The translations under genes were made by a program, and so were the position numbers. Shown piece after piece: positions 1 to 10,148 of a DNA stretch of 64,000 bases (position 1 is the stretch's first letter; every line of letters starts with the position of its first letter). The notes under the pieces are model-generated. The model searched no databases. It saw only the letters and a list, made by a program, of their open reading frames with translations, and was not told the DNA's origin. This DNA is from Bacteroides propionicifaciens DSM 19291 = JCM 14649 (GTDB lineage: Bacteria > Bacteroidota > Bacteroidia > Bacteroidales > Bacteroidaceae), in contig NZ_AQWS01000003.1 in the NCBI RefSeq assembly GCF_000375405.1, positions 57,386 through 121,385 of the forward strand, in the 5' to 3' direction.

Positions 1-1403
1 AAATTCTTAACGCTATAATCTCCTTCTTCTTTACCGTATGCTAAGTTCTTAAACATAAGGCGTTCTTCATCATGACTTTCCATATAAGCCACCAGCTGTG
101 GAGTTGAAAAGCCCCTTTGAATATAAGAAGTTCCATTTAAATCGTTTTGATCATAGCCCATAGTAGTTTGATTGTAAGGAGGGTTCATATTTCCCCACAA
201 GTAGATATCAAGTTCTGCTAATTCTTTTTCTTCAGCATTATCTGTCAAATGTTCAAAGATTACAACGGCATCTTTTTTACGTTTCCATATCTCATCTGCC
301 ATACGACTTAAGATGCGAATACGTGCTCCATCATAAGCCCAACCATCACCAGGAGTATTGGTAAAGCCCTTGGTAAAGTCGAAGCGGAAGCCATCTACTT
401 TGTATTCGCTCATCCAATAAGAGCATACACTATCCACAAAAGCTTGGGTAACTTCGCTTTCATGATTAAAATCTTGTCCCCAATGGTATTTGGGATTAGG
501 TGATTTTACGTTAAACCATGGATTAGTAGGATTGATATTTCCGTTATCATCCTTTGCTAATTTCACCAAAGCACATTGATCAAAAGCATGATTCAGAACC
601 ATATCCATAATCACAGCTATACCTTTGGAGTGACATTCATCTATAAAGTCTTTATAGGCTTTGGGTGTGCCATAAGCTTTGTCGGTAGCAAAATAGTAAG
701 AAGGGTTATATCCCCAACTGTCATTTCCTTCAAATTCATTAAAAGGCATCAGTTGGATTGCATCAACCCCTAGAGTTTTCAGGTAATCGAGTTTCTGCTG
801 TACAGCCTGAATGCTTCTTTTTTCGGTAAAATCACGAATCAGTAATTCATAAATTACCATATTCTGAGGATTCTTCACCTTAAAAGTTGGCACTTTCCAG
901 TTGTAATCATCTTGCTGAGTTGATACCAGCATTGCCAATTCATTCTTAGCTCCTGCTGGATACTCCACTAAATTGGGATAGATAGATGAATCTATGTATT
1001 TATCATTGGGATCTAGAATAGTAGTTGCATAGGGATCAGCAATACGTATTTTTCCATCTATGAGGTACTGACAAGCATATTGCTGTGCAGAGTCAAAACC
1101 TGATAAATGAATATAAAAGCGATCTCCTTCTTTATGAAGAGTAAAAGCATTATCGGCTTTCCAATCATTGAAATCTCCTACTAGCTTTACCTCTGTTCTT
1201 TGAGGTGCATAAAGTACAAAAGCTAATGTTTCATCATTTATTCTAGTAATACCATCTCTTAGTTCACCGAGTTTGCCATCCACCTCGTAAATACCACTAG
1301 GCTTTGGTTTATGTCCTAACCAAGGATTTTTGTCTTTGTCATTATTACAAGAGATAAGTAATAATGGGAGAATAGATATGAATAGTAATAATCTGTTTTT
1401 CAT
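1..1403 (-). CDS. SusG-like GH13 alpha-amylase lipoprotein (3' end outside window)
   Basis: Starch- or maltooligosaccharide-hydrolysing enzyme, probably anchored on the cell surface. The start at 1403 gives a lipoprotein signal ending LLLISC, followed by Asn and Asp residues. An N-terminal CBM48/E-set-like domain (about residues 60-150, with VGDFNDW) precedes the GH13 barrel. All four GH13 motifs are visible: region I MDMVLNH (H about 272), region II VDGFRFD (nucleophile D about 342), region III VIFEH (acid/base E about 384) and region IV ESHDEE (D about 445). The active site therefore looks intact, unlike the pullulanase-like gene at 18480. The gene is last in the visible sus operon, 58 bases after the SusE/F-like gene. 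About 467 residues are present and the C-terminal beta domain lies beyond the left edge. The match to SusG is by position and family; another GH13 subfamily specificity is possible. Confidence 0.9.
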   Translation of the reverse strand, partial: MKNRLLLFISILPLLLISCNNDKDKNPWLGHKPKPSGIYEVDGKLGELRDGITRINDETLAFVLYAPQRTEVKLVGDFNDWKADNAFTLHKEGDRFYIHLSGFDSAQQYACQYLIDGKIRIADPYATTILDPNDKYIDSSIYPNLVEYPAGAKNELAMLVSTQQDDYNWKVPTFKVKNPQNMVIYELLIRDFTEKRSIQAVQQKLDYLKTLGVDAIQLMPFNEFEGNDSWGYNPSYYFATDKAYGTPKAYKDFIDECHSKGIAVIMDMVLNHAFDQCALVKLAKDDNGNINPTNPWFNVKSPNPKYHWGQDFNHESEVTQAFVDSVCSYWMSEYKVDGFRFDFTKGFTNTPGDGWAYDGARIRILSRMADEIWKRKKDAVVIFEHLTDNAEEKELAELDIYLWGNMNPPYNQTTMGYDQNDLNGTSYIQRGFSTPQLVAYMESHDEERLMFKNLAYGKEEGDYSVKN

Positions 1404-1461
1404 ACGTATCTTTTATTTAAAGCAAGCTAGGCAGAAACCTGCCTAGCTTATCTATTATTAA

Positions 1462-3498
1462 TTATTGCACAGAACCTGTATCATTAGAGAAATCTAGGGT
1501 AACCTTTTGATTGGCAAGTACAGGAACGTCTTCAAAATCACCTCCATTACCTCTATATTCTATAATGCCATCACGCACAATTAATTCCATTCTCCACCAG
1601 TCTATACCTTCAGCATAGGTATTAGTAACATAGATACGTAGGTTACCATCAGCTTTGGTAGTTGCACTCATAGTAGCACCTTCAACAGCGAAAGGATTTT
1701 TACCTTGATCCCAGCCACCAAAAGCATCACCCATACCATGCACTTGAGGCACTTCGATACTAATTAAGTCGTTGACCATATCAATGAAAATCATGTAAAG
1801 ACCGTCTTCTGCTACAACAGCATTACCATCTTTCACTTCAAATCCATGAGATGTACCTAAGTTAACGAAGTCTCCACCCCAATCAAGTTTTGAGTTCCAT
1901 TTGAATGGAGAACCTGCCTTGATGTATTTGATAGTCCAGAACTTACCTTCTTGACCATTTACGGGTATCATTTCAACGACACCTTCACTAGCCCAATCCC
2001 AGCTACCAAATGCATCACCAATCATATATAGATTTTCAGGGAAAGCTGGATCTTCTTTTACTGCTACTTGATTGGTAACTACCTCTGAAGTGAACACATT
2101 ATCAAGACTCATTACCTGAGAGACAACTCTCCAGTTCAATTTAACAGCATCGCCCAACTGAGCATCAGCTTTCAGTTCATTAATCTTTGCTAGTAAGTCT
2201 GTACCAGTAGTAGTATACGATAATTCTTTTGTAGTTACTAGGTCTATTGCTTGAGTAAACTCTGTATCTAGAGCCATTTGCAAGATATAGGTTACTGCTG
2301 TTGGAGTTTGACCACCAAAATCAGCAGCACTCCATGTAATCGTAGTTTTAGCAGATGCATTCAGTGTGATATCACCTAGATCAATGAATTCAGCAGGGGT
2401 AATCTTATCAGGATTAAGTGCTTCTCCTTCTTCGATAGAGTAATTCAAATTATTATCATCATTAATGTTTACTCTGATTACATAAACACCAGCCTCAACA
2501 GCAATGCCTTTATTTCCAGCAGCCAACTGACCCTCAGCAGAGCCTTTACCATAAGTTAAGTCTCCATCTTTACCATCGGCACGGAAATAGATTTCACCTT
2601 TTTCGAGAGTAGTAGTTGTGAAGAACTCTTGCTCTGTACCATCAAAAGCAAACTGAACATCAGCTCCTTTCACAGCAGAGCCAGCAATACCAAATGAATC
2701 CATAGAAGCAATCTTCACCAATGTTTCCGAAGCCTTATTGAAAGAGAACTTATAGAAGTTTTTACTATATACTTCTATATTTTGAGAACCTCCATCATTA
2801 AACAATTTCAATTCTGGAACTTCTTTGTCTTTGTTTTCATCTTTCAGACCCCAGTTTCCATTACCCCAGGCTGCACTATCCGTAATCTTGAAACCATTGC
2901 TTGCCTTGCCATCAAAGCCAATCCAAGCTGAATAAAGATCTTTTTGGTCTTCATCAAATCCAAATAGGAATTGTGCTAAAGAGAAGTTCCAACCATTATA
3001 GTCGCCGATTACCCATACCTTAGGATAAGTAAAGTAAGATACAACTTTTGCTTGATGTATATTGGAAAAAACAGGCTGAGCCGATTCACTAATAGAGCCT
3101 TTGATTCTAATCTCGATATCTTGAGCTACACCATGAATAAAGCCGTAAACTCTTTGCAACTCTACCATAGCTGTATTCAAAGACTTGTTCAAGATTTCTG
3201 TTTCTAACTTTGGAGTAGAAGTAACCACTTTAGGGTTTTCAAAGTTCTTACCAGCTAAGTCTATTTCTACAGTATAAGTAACTGCAGCATTATAGCCAAA
3301 GTCCATTTTACCCCATTTAAAGGTATCAACGATATTTTCGGCTCCTTCTTTATCCAAATCATAATCACCTTTTACAGGAGCAAATTCGCTAGGTTTTGCA
3401 TCCCCTGGGTGATATGTAACTTTATCCAAATCATCAGAACACCCATAGAGACCTACGAGTAGAACTGTAAGGATAGATATATATTTTCTTAATTTCAT
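1462..3498 (-). CDS. SusE/SusF-like starch-binding outer-membrane lipoprotein
   Basis: Non-catalytic surface glycan-binding protein of the sus system. The signal peptide ends in GLYGC, followed by SDDLD, an acidic stretch typical of surface-exported Bacteroidota lipoproteins. A SusE-type beta-sandwich (about residues 35-155) is followed by a module beginning VWVIGDYNGW (about 161). A second SusE-like sandwich (DLGDITLNASAKTTITW) is followed by modules beginning YMIGDAFGSWDW and HGMGDAFGGWD. The three GDxxGxW motifs suggest three starch-binding modules in series. At 678 residues it is longer than the separate SusE or SusF of B. thetaiotaomicron (about 390 and 485 residues), so one protein may do the work of both. 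It lies 19 bases after susD and upstream of the amylase. The family assignment is firm; the number of functional binding sites is inferred. Confidence 0.85.
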   Translation of the reverse strand: MKLRKYISILTVLLVGLYGCSDDLDKVTYHPGDAKPSEFAPVKGDYDLDKEGAENIVDTFKWGKMDFGYNAAVTYTVEIDLAGKNFENPKVVTSTPKLETEILNKSLNTAMVELQRVYGFIHGVAQDIEIRIKGSISESAQPVFSNIHQAKVVSYFTYPKVWVIGDYNGWNFSLAQFLFGFDEDQKDLYSAWIGFDGKASNGFKITDSAAWGNGNWGLKDENKDKEVPELKLFNDGGSQNIEVYSKNFYKFSFNKASETLVKIASMDSFGIAGSAVKGADVQFAFDGTEQEFFTTTTLEKGEIYFRADGKDGDLTYGKGSAEGQLAAGNKGIAVEAGVYVIRVNINDDNNLNYSIEEGEALNPDKITPAEFIDLGDITLNASAKTTITWSAADFGGQTPTAVTYILQMALDTEFTQAIDLVTTKELSYTTTGTDLLAKINELKADAQLGDAVKLNWRVVSQVMSLDNVFTSEVVTNQVAVKEDPAFPENLYMIGDAFGSWDWASEGVVEMIPVNGQEGKFWTIKYIKAGSPFKWNSKLDWGGDFVNLGTSHGFEVKDGNAVVAEDGLYMIFIDMVNDLISIEVPQVHGMGDAFGGWDQGKNPFAVEGATMSATTKADGNLRIYVTNTYAEGIDWWRMELIVRDGIIEYRGNGGDFEDVPVLANQKVTLDFSNDTGSVQ

Positions 3499-3517
3499 TG
3501 TTTCTCAGTATTAGATA

Positions 3518-5146
3518 TTAATAACCTTTGTTTTGTTCCAAACTAGTATTTACAGATAAGTCTGTTGAAGGAATAGGATACACATTACGGAATTCTTCAA
3601 TTCCTGTACCTTGCTTTACTCCACCTTTAAACTGCCATACATATTTATTGGAAGTAAACAATCCATAACGAACCAAGTCTGTTCTACGAATTCCTTCCCA
3701 ATATAATTCAAGAGCTCTTTCATTTAATAAAAAGTTGAGAGTAAGATCTGATTCCGAAATGTTACCAAGATTACTGCCATAACCTCTTTCACGAAGTTTA
3801 TTTACTAATCGAAGAGCTTCAGTTTTGGAACCTCCTTGACCACCACGCAACACTGCTTCAGCATAGTTGAGATACACTTCTGCCAAACGGAATAAAGGAA
3901 TATCGGTATCGGGATGAGTATCATTTGAACCTGGAGTACCATCCGATTTTAGATTGGTGTATTTATATACTGCCCAGCCTTCTGTTTCAAAGGTTTTTGT
4001 GTATGAGGTTTCAATATCTATTGAACGATTAGCATCATAGAAAATACCCCTTTTATCATTGATTTCATCTGCCTTAGGGGTATCTTGGTTTTTATAAGCA
4101 AACTTCTTTACTAAGTTAGAAAGTGCACGGTTACCACTCCATCCATTTTTAGTTCCAGAGTTTTCTACAGAAACCTCGTCATTACCTCTTGATGCAGCGA
4201 TCAAGAAAGTCATACCTCCGTAAGTCTGAGTTCGAGTAGCCTCATAGACAATAGGGAAAATGATTTCTTTAGTTACTTCTGGACGATTATTGTCAGCCAT
4301 AAATAAATGACTATACTCTTCTGTTAAACCAAAGTTACCATCGTTGATAAGTTCTTTGCTCACTTTGATACAATCATCCCAACGAGCAGAACCCGTATAA
4401 ACTTCTGCATTCAAGTACATTCTTGATAGGAGTGCATTGACTACCCCTTTATCAGCACGTCCATAATAGTTGGCCGTTTTAGCTTCTGGAAGAAGATTTT
4501 TTATTGCTAAAAGCTCTTCCTCAATCCAGTTAAATAGAGCCTCTCTACCAATCTGACCGGGTGCTGTACTATGATTTAACTCGGTAATGAATGGAGGATT
4601 TCCATACATATCCATCAAATAGAAATAAGACAAAGCTCTCATAAAACGTGCTTCTGAACGGAAACCATGAACGGTTTCAAAGAAGCTTTCTTCAATTCCT
4701 CTTGAGCTCATATTACCATCTGTAGTTTGAGATAGATATTCATTCGCCAAGGCTACGATAAACATAGCTCGCTGATAAGTACCTTCTATAGATTCATTTC
4801 CTACAGCCGTCCATTTCATCTCATTCACTTCTGGCACCCATGGATCTGGCCAAGAGTTGATACATTCATCAGTAGTACCTACTTGAAGGTTCCACATAGA
4901 GCGGTAAAACTGAGCATTACCAGCATCTAGCCCATCAATATCAGAGCTTCCTGAACCATCTTGCCCACTCATAGCCAAGACAGAGTATATTTTAAATAAT
5001 CCTTTTTTATAGTTCTCTGGCTTAGAGTAAACTACATCTGCTGTATTTATATTAGGGTCTAGTGGTGATACATCTAAATCGCTCACACATCCAGTTGCTA
5101 AAGGTAGCAACAGAGCTAGACTATATATTATATTTTTTACTTTCAT
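3518..5146 (-). CDS. susD: SusD-family starch-binding outer-membrane lipoprotein
   Basis: SusD-like lid protein that captures glycan on the cell surface and covers the SusC transporter. The 542 residues start with a lipoprotein signal (LLPLATGC followed by VSDLD). TPR-like helices lie in the N-terminal half (for example ESFFETVHGFRSEARFMRAL and SYFYLMDMYG), and the usual C-terminal RagB/SusD segment is present (LFRLAEVYLNYAEA, ELYWEGIRRTDLVRYG). Length and order fit the family. It follows susC with 11 bases between them and is surely cotranscribed. Substrate is inferred to be starch or maltooligosaccharides from the neighbouring SusR and GH13 genes, not from SusD itself. Confidence 0.93.
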   Translation of the reverse strand: MKVKNIIYSLALLLPLATGCVSDLDVSPLDPNINTADVVYSKPENYKKGLFKIYSVLAMSGQDGSGSSDIDGLDAGNAQFYRSMWNLQVGTTDECINSWPDPWVPEVNEMKWTAVGNESIEGTYQRAMFIVALANEYLSQTTDGNMSSRGIEESFFETVHGFRSEARFMRALSYFYLMDMYGNPPFITELNHSTAPGQIGREALFNWIEEELLAIKNLLPEAKTANYYGRADKGVVNALLSRMYLNAEVYTGSARWDDCIKVSKELINDGNFGLTEEYSHLFMADNNRPEVTKEIIFPIVYEATRTQTYGGMTFLIAASRGNDEVSVENSGTKNGWSGNRALSNLVKKFAYKNQDTPKADEINDKRGIFYDANRSIDIETSYTKTFETEGWAVYKYTNLKSDGTPGSNDTHPDTDIPLFRLAEVYLNYAEAVLRGGQGGSKTEALRLVNKLRERGYGSNLGNISESDLTLNFLLNERALELYWEGIRRTDLVRYGLFTSNKYVWQFKGGVKQGTGIEEFRNVYPIPSTDLSVNTSLEQNKGY

Positions 5147-5157
5147 GGTTCTGATTT

Positions 5158-8100
5158 TTAGAAATTAAGATTAACACCAAATGTATAAGTTCTTGGACGA
5201 GGCCAAATATTACCATCCACTCCATTATTTTCTGGGTCTAAACCTGAATAGTTAGTTATGGTAAATACATTCTGCATGGAGAATGACAGACGACCAGATA
5301 ATTTTGTTCCAAAGAATTCATTGAATCGGTAACCTAAAGTGATATTATCCATTTTTAAGAAAGAAGCATTTTCTAAGAAGTAATCAGATTTACTTTGTGT
5401 AGATGAAATAGGTTGTGTGAAACCTGTTTTCAATGCAGTTTCATGGATGTTAGTAAGGAATCCCTGACCACCATATACATTGGCTAATGAATAATTAGTT
5501 GCAGCTACATCATTAAAAGCATAGTTTCCTATATTAGCACGTAAGTTAAATCCTAAATCCCAGTTTTTATAAGAGAATGAAGAATTGAAACCCAAGTAAA
5601 CCTTTGGCATAGGACTCTTTGTTAGGTAACGGTCTGCATCGGTAATTTCTCCATCGCCATTTCTATCCACAAAAGCACCTTCGATAGGATGACCTTTTTC
5701 GTCATACACTTGTTGGTACACGTTGAACGTAAATGGAGCATAACCCATCATGTGCTTCTGTACATTGGAACCAGTACCACGACCACCACCACCTACTTCA
5801 ATACCAGGATAGCTTGCGTTATCACCTTGTACTAGTTTGGTAATCTTACTCTTATTCCATGTTAAGTTAAAACCTAAATCCCAGTTGAAATCTTTTGTTT
5901 GAATAGCTACTGCATTCAAGTTGAACTCAACACCTTTATTTTCCATCTTACCAATATTGGTTATCAGACGGTTGGTAAAGTTCGTTCCAGCAGGAACGTT
6001 TACAACACCTAAAAGGTCTTTTGTTTTCTTCTTGTAATATTCTAAAGAACCATTGATACGATTATTCAGGAATCCGAAATCTAAACCAAGGTTGTATGTA
6101 TCTGTAGTTTCCCACTTCAAATCCTTATTGAATTTTCCTGGTTTAAGTAGATATTCACCCAAGTACATAGATTCTTGATTGGTACTTTCTTGGTAAGCTG
6201 CATAATAAGGATAGAAATCACTACCTAAATCTTGCTGACCAGTAGCACCATAACCTATACGGAGTTTTAAGTTGGAAAGGATATCTTGATTCTTCATAAA
6301 GGCTTCTTCTGTGATTGTCCAAGCAGCTGCAACTGAGCTAAATGTACCCCAGCGATTGTCTTTATGGAAACGAGAAGAACCATCTCTACGAACAGTACCT
6401 GTAAGCAGGTATCTATTTTTAAATACATAGTTTAAACGACCATAGAAGGATACCAAGTAGTTTTCACTAGGATGAGCATAAGAACCTTCTTGTATGTATT
6501 CAGTTTCTGCGTCATTTAGAACCCAAGCATCATCTTGCTTTACAGGATATCCAGCCACTACAGGAGAGTAGTTTTTAGTATAATCTTCATAATAGAAATG
6601 CTGGTAAGAGTAACCCATCATTGCATTGATACGGCTCTGAATAGCATCTAAATCTTTTTCAAAACTAGTATAGAATTCCAATAGCTGATTTCTACGGAAG
6701 TTGTTCCAGTGAGATCTACGACCTACCCCTTTAAATAAGTCATCTTTTTCAGCCATATATGAACCTACCTGAGGACCTTTATCTCCTTTACCACGAGCTA
6801 CGTCATAACCTAGGTTTAGGTTAAATCTCAACTCTGGTAGTGGATGAAGTTTATAGTCAAACTGAATATTACCAATACTACGTTTGGTTTTACTATTATC
6901 AAATTGATCATAAAGAAGCTGAACAGGGTTTACGCCTACTTCACCGTTCACATCGCCATCACCATTTGGGCTAGATGGTTTTGTCCAGTTCCAGTAACCA
7001 TTATACGCACCCGATTCATTATAAACAGGTTTGGTAGGATCAAAGAAAGCAGCCCCACCTACAACACCTGCATCCACAAAGTCATTATCATTGATCACCC
7101 CTTTTAAGTTGATATTTACACTTAAATGATCATCAAAAAACTTTGGATTAACACTCATATCTAGAGTATATCTCTCATATTTAGATCTCTTCAGAGTACC
7201 TGCTTCATTGTTATAACCTAAAGAAACACGATAAGGAGTATTAAATGTTGTTCCAGATAAACTCAAGTTATTATCTGTACCAAAAGCTGTACGGAATATT
7301 TTATCTTGCCAGTTAGTACTTTGATCTGGGAAAATATTTAAATAATCGTTGATGATTTCCTCATTAGCAGGAGTATTCTTGAAAGCTGTAGTAGCTACCT
7401 CTCTGAACTGATTAGCACTTAGCGTTTTTACTTTTTTATAAGGATCATTGATACTAAACGTACCATTATAAGCTACCTTAATCTTATCCTTTCCACCTTT
7501 TTTAGTGGTAATTATAATAACACCATTAGATGCTCTTGATCCATAAATAGCTGTTGCTGAAGCATCTTTTAATACAGTAAAAGTTTCAATGTCATTGGGG
7601 TTGATACTACCCAAAGCATCTGCCATACCTGGAGCTCCATCATTTGCCAATGGAACACCATCCACTACGATAAGTGGATCATTACTAGCATTCAGTGATG
7701 CACCACTACGGATACGCAGTTTTGATGCTCCACCTGGCTGACCAGATGGTGGTTGTACAAATACACCCGATACTTTACCTTGGATGAGTTCTTGTGGGTT
7801 AGTTACTGATCCACGATTGATATCGTCTGCTTTTATAGAGGTTACAGCACCCGTTAAATCTTCTTTTTTAATCGAACCATAACCGATAACCACAACTTCA
7901 TCAAGAAGCTCTGTGTCATCTACTAATTTAATTTTAAAGGGCTTTTCGGTTGCCACAATTTCTTGTGATTTATAACCGATAAAAGAAACTACTAGTGTAG
8001 AATTTTTGGGAGCCATCAAAGTGAAATTACCATCGTGATCGGTAATTGTACCCTCTGCTGTTCCTTTTACTATTATATTGGCACCTGCAATAGGGCCAAT

Positions 8101-8229
8101 CTGATCGAGCACCACACCACTTACCTTTATCTTACCAGCAGTTGACGTGTTTTGTGCAAGAACATTTATACTGGTCAAGAATGCCACTAGTAAAAAGAGG
8201 CAGGCTTTTAGACCATAATGTTTACGCAT
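5158..8229 (-). CDS. susC: SusC-family TonB-dependent outer-membrane glycan transporter
   Basis: TonB-dependent porin that imports oligosaccharides together with SusD. From the ATG at 8229 the protein has 1023 residues: a signal peptide (KACLFLLVAFLTSINVLAQ), a carboxypeptidase-regulatory-like domain (KVSGVVLDQIGPIAGANIIV to SFIGYK), the plug with the motif DEVVVIGYGSIKKEDLTGAV and the family-typical LIVVDGVPL, and a large barrel ending in F (TFGVNLNF). An ATG 33 bases upstream would add MLTIILFKMVY, which spoils the signal peptide, so 8229 is preferred. It is the first structural gene after susR; about 250 bases separate them. No susA or susB lies between, unlike the B. thetaiotaomicron sus locus. 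Confidence 0.93.
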   Translation of the reverse strand: MRKHYGLKACLFLLVAFLTSINVLAQNTSTAGKIKVSGVVLDQIGPIAGANIIVKGTAEGTITDHDGNFTLMAPKNSTLVVSFIGYKSQEIVATEKPFKIKLVDDTELLDEVVVIGYGSIKKEDLTGAVTSIKADDINRGSVTNPQELIQGKVSGVFVQPPSGQPGGASKLRIRSGASLNASNDPLIVVDGVPLANDGAPGMADALGSINPNDIETFTVLKDASATAIYGSRASNGVIIITTKKGGKDKIKVAYNGTFSINDPYKKVKTLSANQFREVATTAFKNTPANEEIINDYLNIFPDQSTNWQDKIFRTAFGTDNNLSLSGTTFNTPYRVSLGYNNEAGTLKRSKYERYTLDMSVNPKFFDDHLSVNINLKGVINDNDFVDAGVVGGAAFFDPTKPVYNESGAYNGYWNWTKPSSPNGDGDVNGEVGVNPVQLLYDQFDNSKTKRSIGNIQFDYKLHPLPELRFNLNLGYDVARGKGDKGPQVGSYMAEKDDLFKGVGRRSHWNNFRRNQLLEFYTSFEKDLDAIQSRINAMMGYSYQHFYYEDYTKNYSPVVAGYPVKQDDAWVLNDAETEYIQEGSYAHPSENYLVSFYGRLNYVFKNRYLLTGTVRRDGSSRFHKDNRWGTFSSVAAAWTITEEAFMKNQDILSNLKLRIGYGATGQQDLGSDFYPYYAAYQESTNQESMYLGEYLLKPGKFNKDLKWETTDTYNLGLDFGFLNNRINGSLEYYKKKTKDLLGVVNVPAGTNFTNRLITNIGKMENKGVEFNLNAVAIQTKDFNWDLGFNLTWNKSKITKLVQGDNASYPGIEVGGGGRGTGSNVQKHMMGYAPFTFNVYQQVYDEKGHPIEGAFVDRNGDGEITDADRYLTKSPMPKVYLGFNSSFSYKNWDLGFNLRANIGNYAFNDVAATNYSLANVYGGQGFLTNIHETALKTGFTQPISSTQSKSDYFLENASFLKMDNITLGYRFNEFFGTKLSGRLSFSMQNVFTITNYSGLDPENNGVDGNIWPRPRTYTFGVNLNF

Positions 8230-8479
8230 ATAAACCATTTTAAAAAGTATTATAGTTAACAATAGAATTAAAAAAACATCTTTATTAATAAGAGTAGTCA
8301 GCCATTCATGCTGAATTTATCTTACAACAAAGCTAGTTGTTCTAAAAAGAGCATCCTATACCTAGTAAGCATACTAAGTAAACTCACACTATTATTATAC
8401 AACTGATTATCAGCAGTATATGTTCAAGTAATTAAAATAAAAAGTAAGGTTATTATAGCCTCATAGGAGGTAAAATGAG

Positions 8480-10099
8480 CTATTTTATTTGCCCAATACG
8501 GATTACTTCGTCTAAAAACTCATCCTTCGATGCTTTTGCCTTGTTACGGACTTTGAGACGGTAGTTATAGATTGTCTGAGGTGAGTAGTGCAGGAATTCT
8601 GCGATTTTGACGCTGTCGTTGATGCCCAATCGGACTAAGGCAAAGATGCGTAATTCGGGAGTTAAGAGGTCCCCTTCTTTAGGTGTAATAATTCCTTCAG
8701 GAGTCATCAATTCATTAAAATCTTTAATAAATGAAGGGTATATCTTTAAAAATATAGAGTCAAACTGCTTATAAAACTCTCTAAGCTCATCGGCAACTAG
8801 CGAGTTATCGTCAACCATACGAGATAATTGCTTGGCTTGCCCAGTCTGTAGGTTACGTTTAACAAGCAGTCTAAAGTCTTCGAGCTTACTGATGTACGAA
8901 GAACATACATTGAAGAGATGACTAATATACTCCTCTTTAACATGGTCAGATTCGGAAAGTTTCAGATTAACTGTCTTGAGTTCTTCATTGATTTGAATCA
9001 GACTCTCGTTGAGCAGACTCTGCTCTCTCCTAGCTTTTGAGAGCTGTCTCATCTGCTTATAAATATAATAAATAGAGATTAAGACAATAACAAAGAGAAC
9101 CAGTGTTATCGTAAGCACCAATATAAGATTGGAGCGTTGCTCTCGCATCTTCGTATCGTACGCCTTATTTATCAGGGGTAACATTTCGGATACCTCAAGG
9201 GTACGCAAACGTGAGTTACTAAACACTGCATCTTCCATGGCACATTTCATATAGTCGTAAGCACGACTAATATCACCTTGATCGAAAAGAATTTCGGCAA
9301 GTCGGTGAAGCGAGATGTATTCTTTGACTCCACTCTTAAGGTCTTCAATAGCAGAAAGTGCCAGATAATATTTTTCTTTCTCTATATCCCCCAGATAATG
9401 ATAAATTTCGGATAGTGTATAGTTTATCAGCGGCGAACCTTGCCCAAACTTAGCATAGGCTGCAAGTGCAATATCCAATGCCTTATCGTAATTGCCCAAC
9501 ATGGTGTAGTAAGAGCTTTCGACAAGAGCATAACTCATATCATCGGGATTGAGTGTCTGCAACAAGGTATCTTTATAATTGAATAGAAGTTTATTATAAG
9601 CTTTTCGCTCTGTATTGAGCACAGCATAATCGGCCATAAGCATATAGAGCGAATGGTAAAGATGGTAGAAATAGGCAGGGTCAAAACTATCCCAGTTTTG
9701 TGACCGCACCAAGTTCAAAATTTCTAAGGTCTCCTTATACATCCCTGTGGTACGATAGACCTCAGCCAAATTCATATAGGCACTGGCTAATGCTTGTGGT
9801 GTATTTATAATCTCAGCAAGTTTGATACGTTGTTCTACCACAACATAAGCCGAGTCGGTTTGATAATTGGCATAAAGCTCGAACAAGTTCTTGAGTAGCG
9901 TAAAGCGTTGCTCATTCGAACCTGCTATTTTAAGCTGATGTTTAAGTGTAGAGATATCCTTCTCCTTAAGCTCTGCATATTCCGATCTGTCATGCACCAC
10001 CTTGTCAAGCTCATTTAATAATGAATCGAGCTTAACTTTGGCATTAACATTATTGGATAAAATGAAGAGAAATAAAAAGAGAACTGTGTATCTATACAT
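8480..10099 (-). CDS. susR: SusR-like membrane-spanning transcriptional regulator
   Basis: Predicted inner-membrane sensor/activator of the sus genes. The 539 residues comprise a signal-like N-terminal segment (TVLFLFLFILSNNVNA), a periplasmic all-helical TPR-type sensor region (about 25-320, e.g. ALASAYMNLAEVYRTTGMYK), one membrane span (about 322-345), a cytoplasmic coiled coil (about 345-390) and a C-terminal LuxR-like HTH (about 485-530, LTPELRIFALVRLGINDSVK and SPQTIYNYRLKVRNK). SusR of B. thetaiotaomicron has the same architecture and nearly the same length, and binds maltose. The gene is directly upstream of susC on the same strand, which supports the name. A SusR paralogue acting on another alpha-glucan is the main alternative. 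Confidence 0.85.
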   Translation of the reverse strand: MYRYTVLFLFLFILSNNVNAKVKLDSLLNELDKVVHDRSEYAELKEKDISTLKHQLKIAGSNEQRFTLLKNLFELYANYQTDSAYVVVEQRIKLAEIINTPQALASAYMNLAEVYRTTGMYKETLEILNLVRSQNWDSFDPAYFYHLYHSLYMLMADYAVLNTERKAYNKLLFNYKDTLLQTLNPDDMSYALVESSYYTMLGNYDKALDIALAAYAKFGQGSPLINYTLSEIYHYLGDIEKEKYYLALSAIEDLKSGVKEYISLHRLAEILFDQGDISRAYDYMKCAMEDAVFSNSRLRTLEVSEMLPLINKAYDTKMREQRSNLILVLTITLVLFVIVLISIYYIYKQMRQLSKARREQSLLNESLIQINEELKTVNLKLSESDHVKEEYISHLFNVCSSYISKLEDFRLLVKRNLQTGQAKQLSRMVDDNSLVADELREFYKQFDSIFLKIYPSFIKDFNELMTPEGIITPKEGDLLTPELRIFALVRLGINDSVKIAEFLHYSPQTIYNYRLKVRNKAKASKDEFLDEVIRIGQIK

Positions 10100-10148
10100 G
10101 GATTAAGGCTTTATATGAGGTGAAGATTGAATATATAAAAACTTTGTT

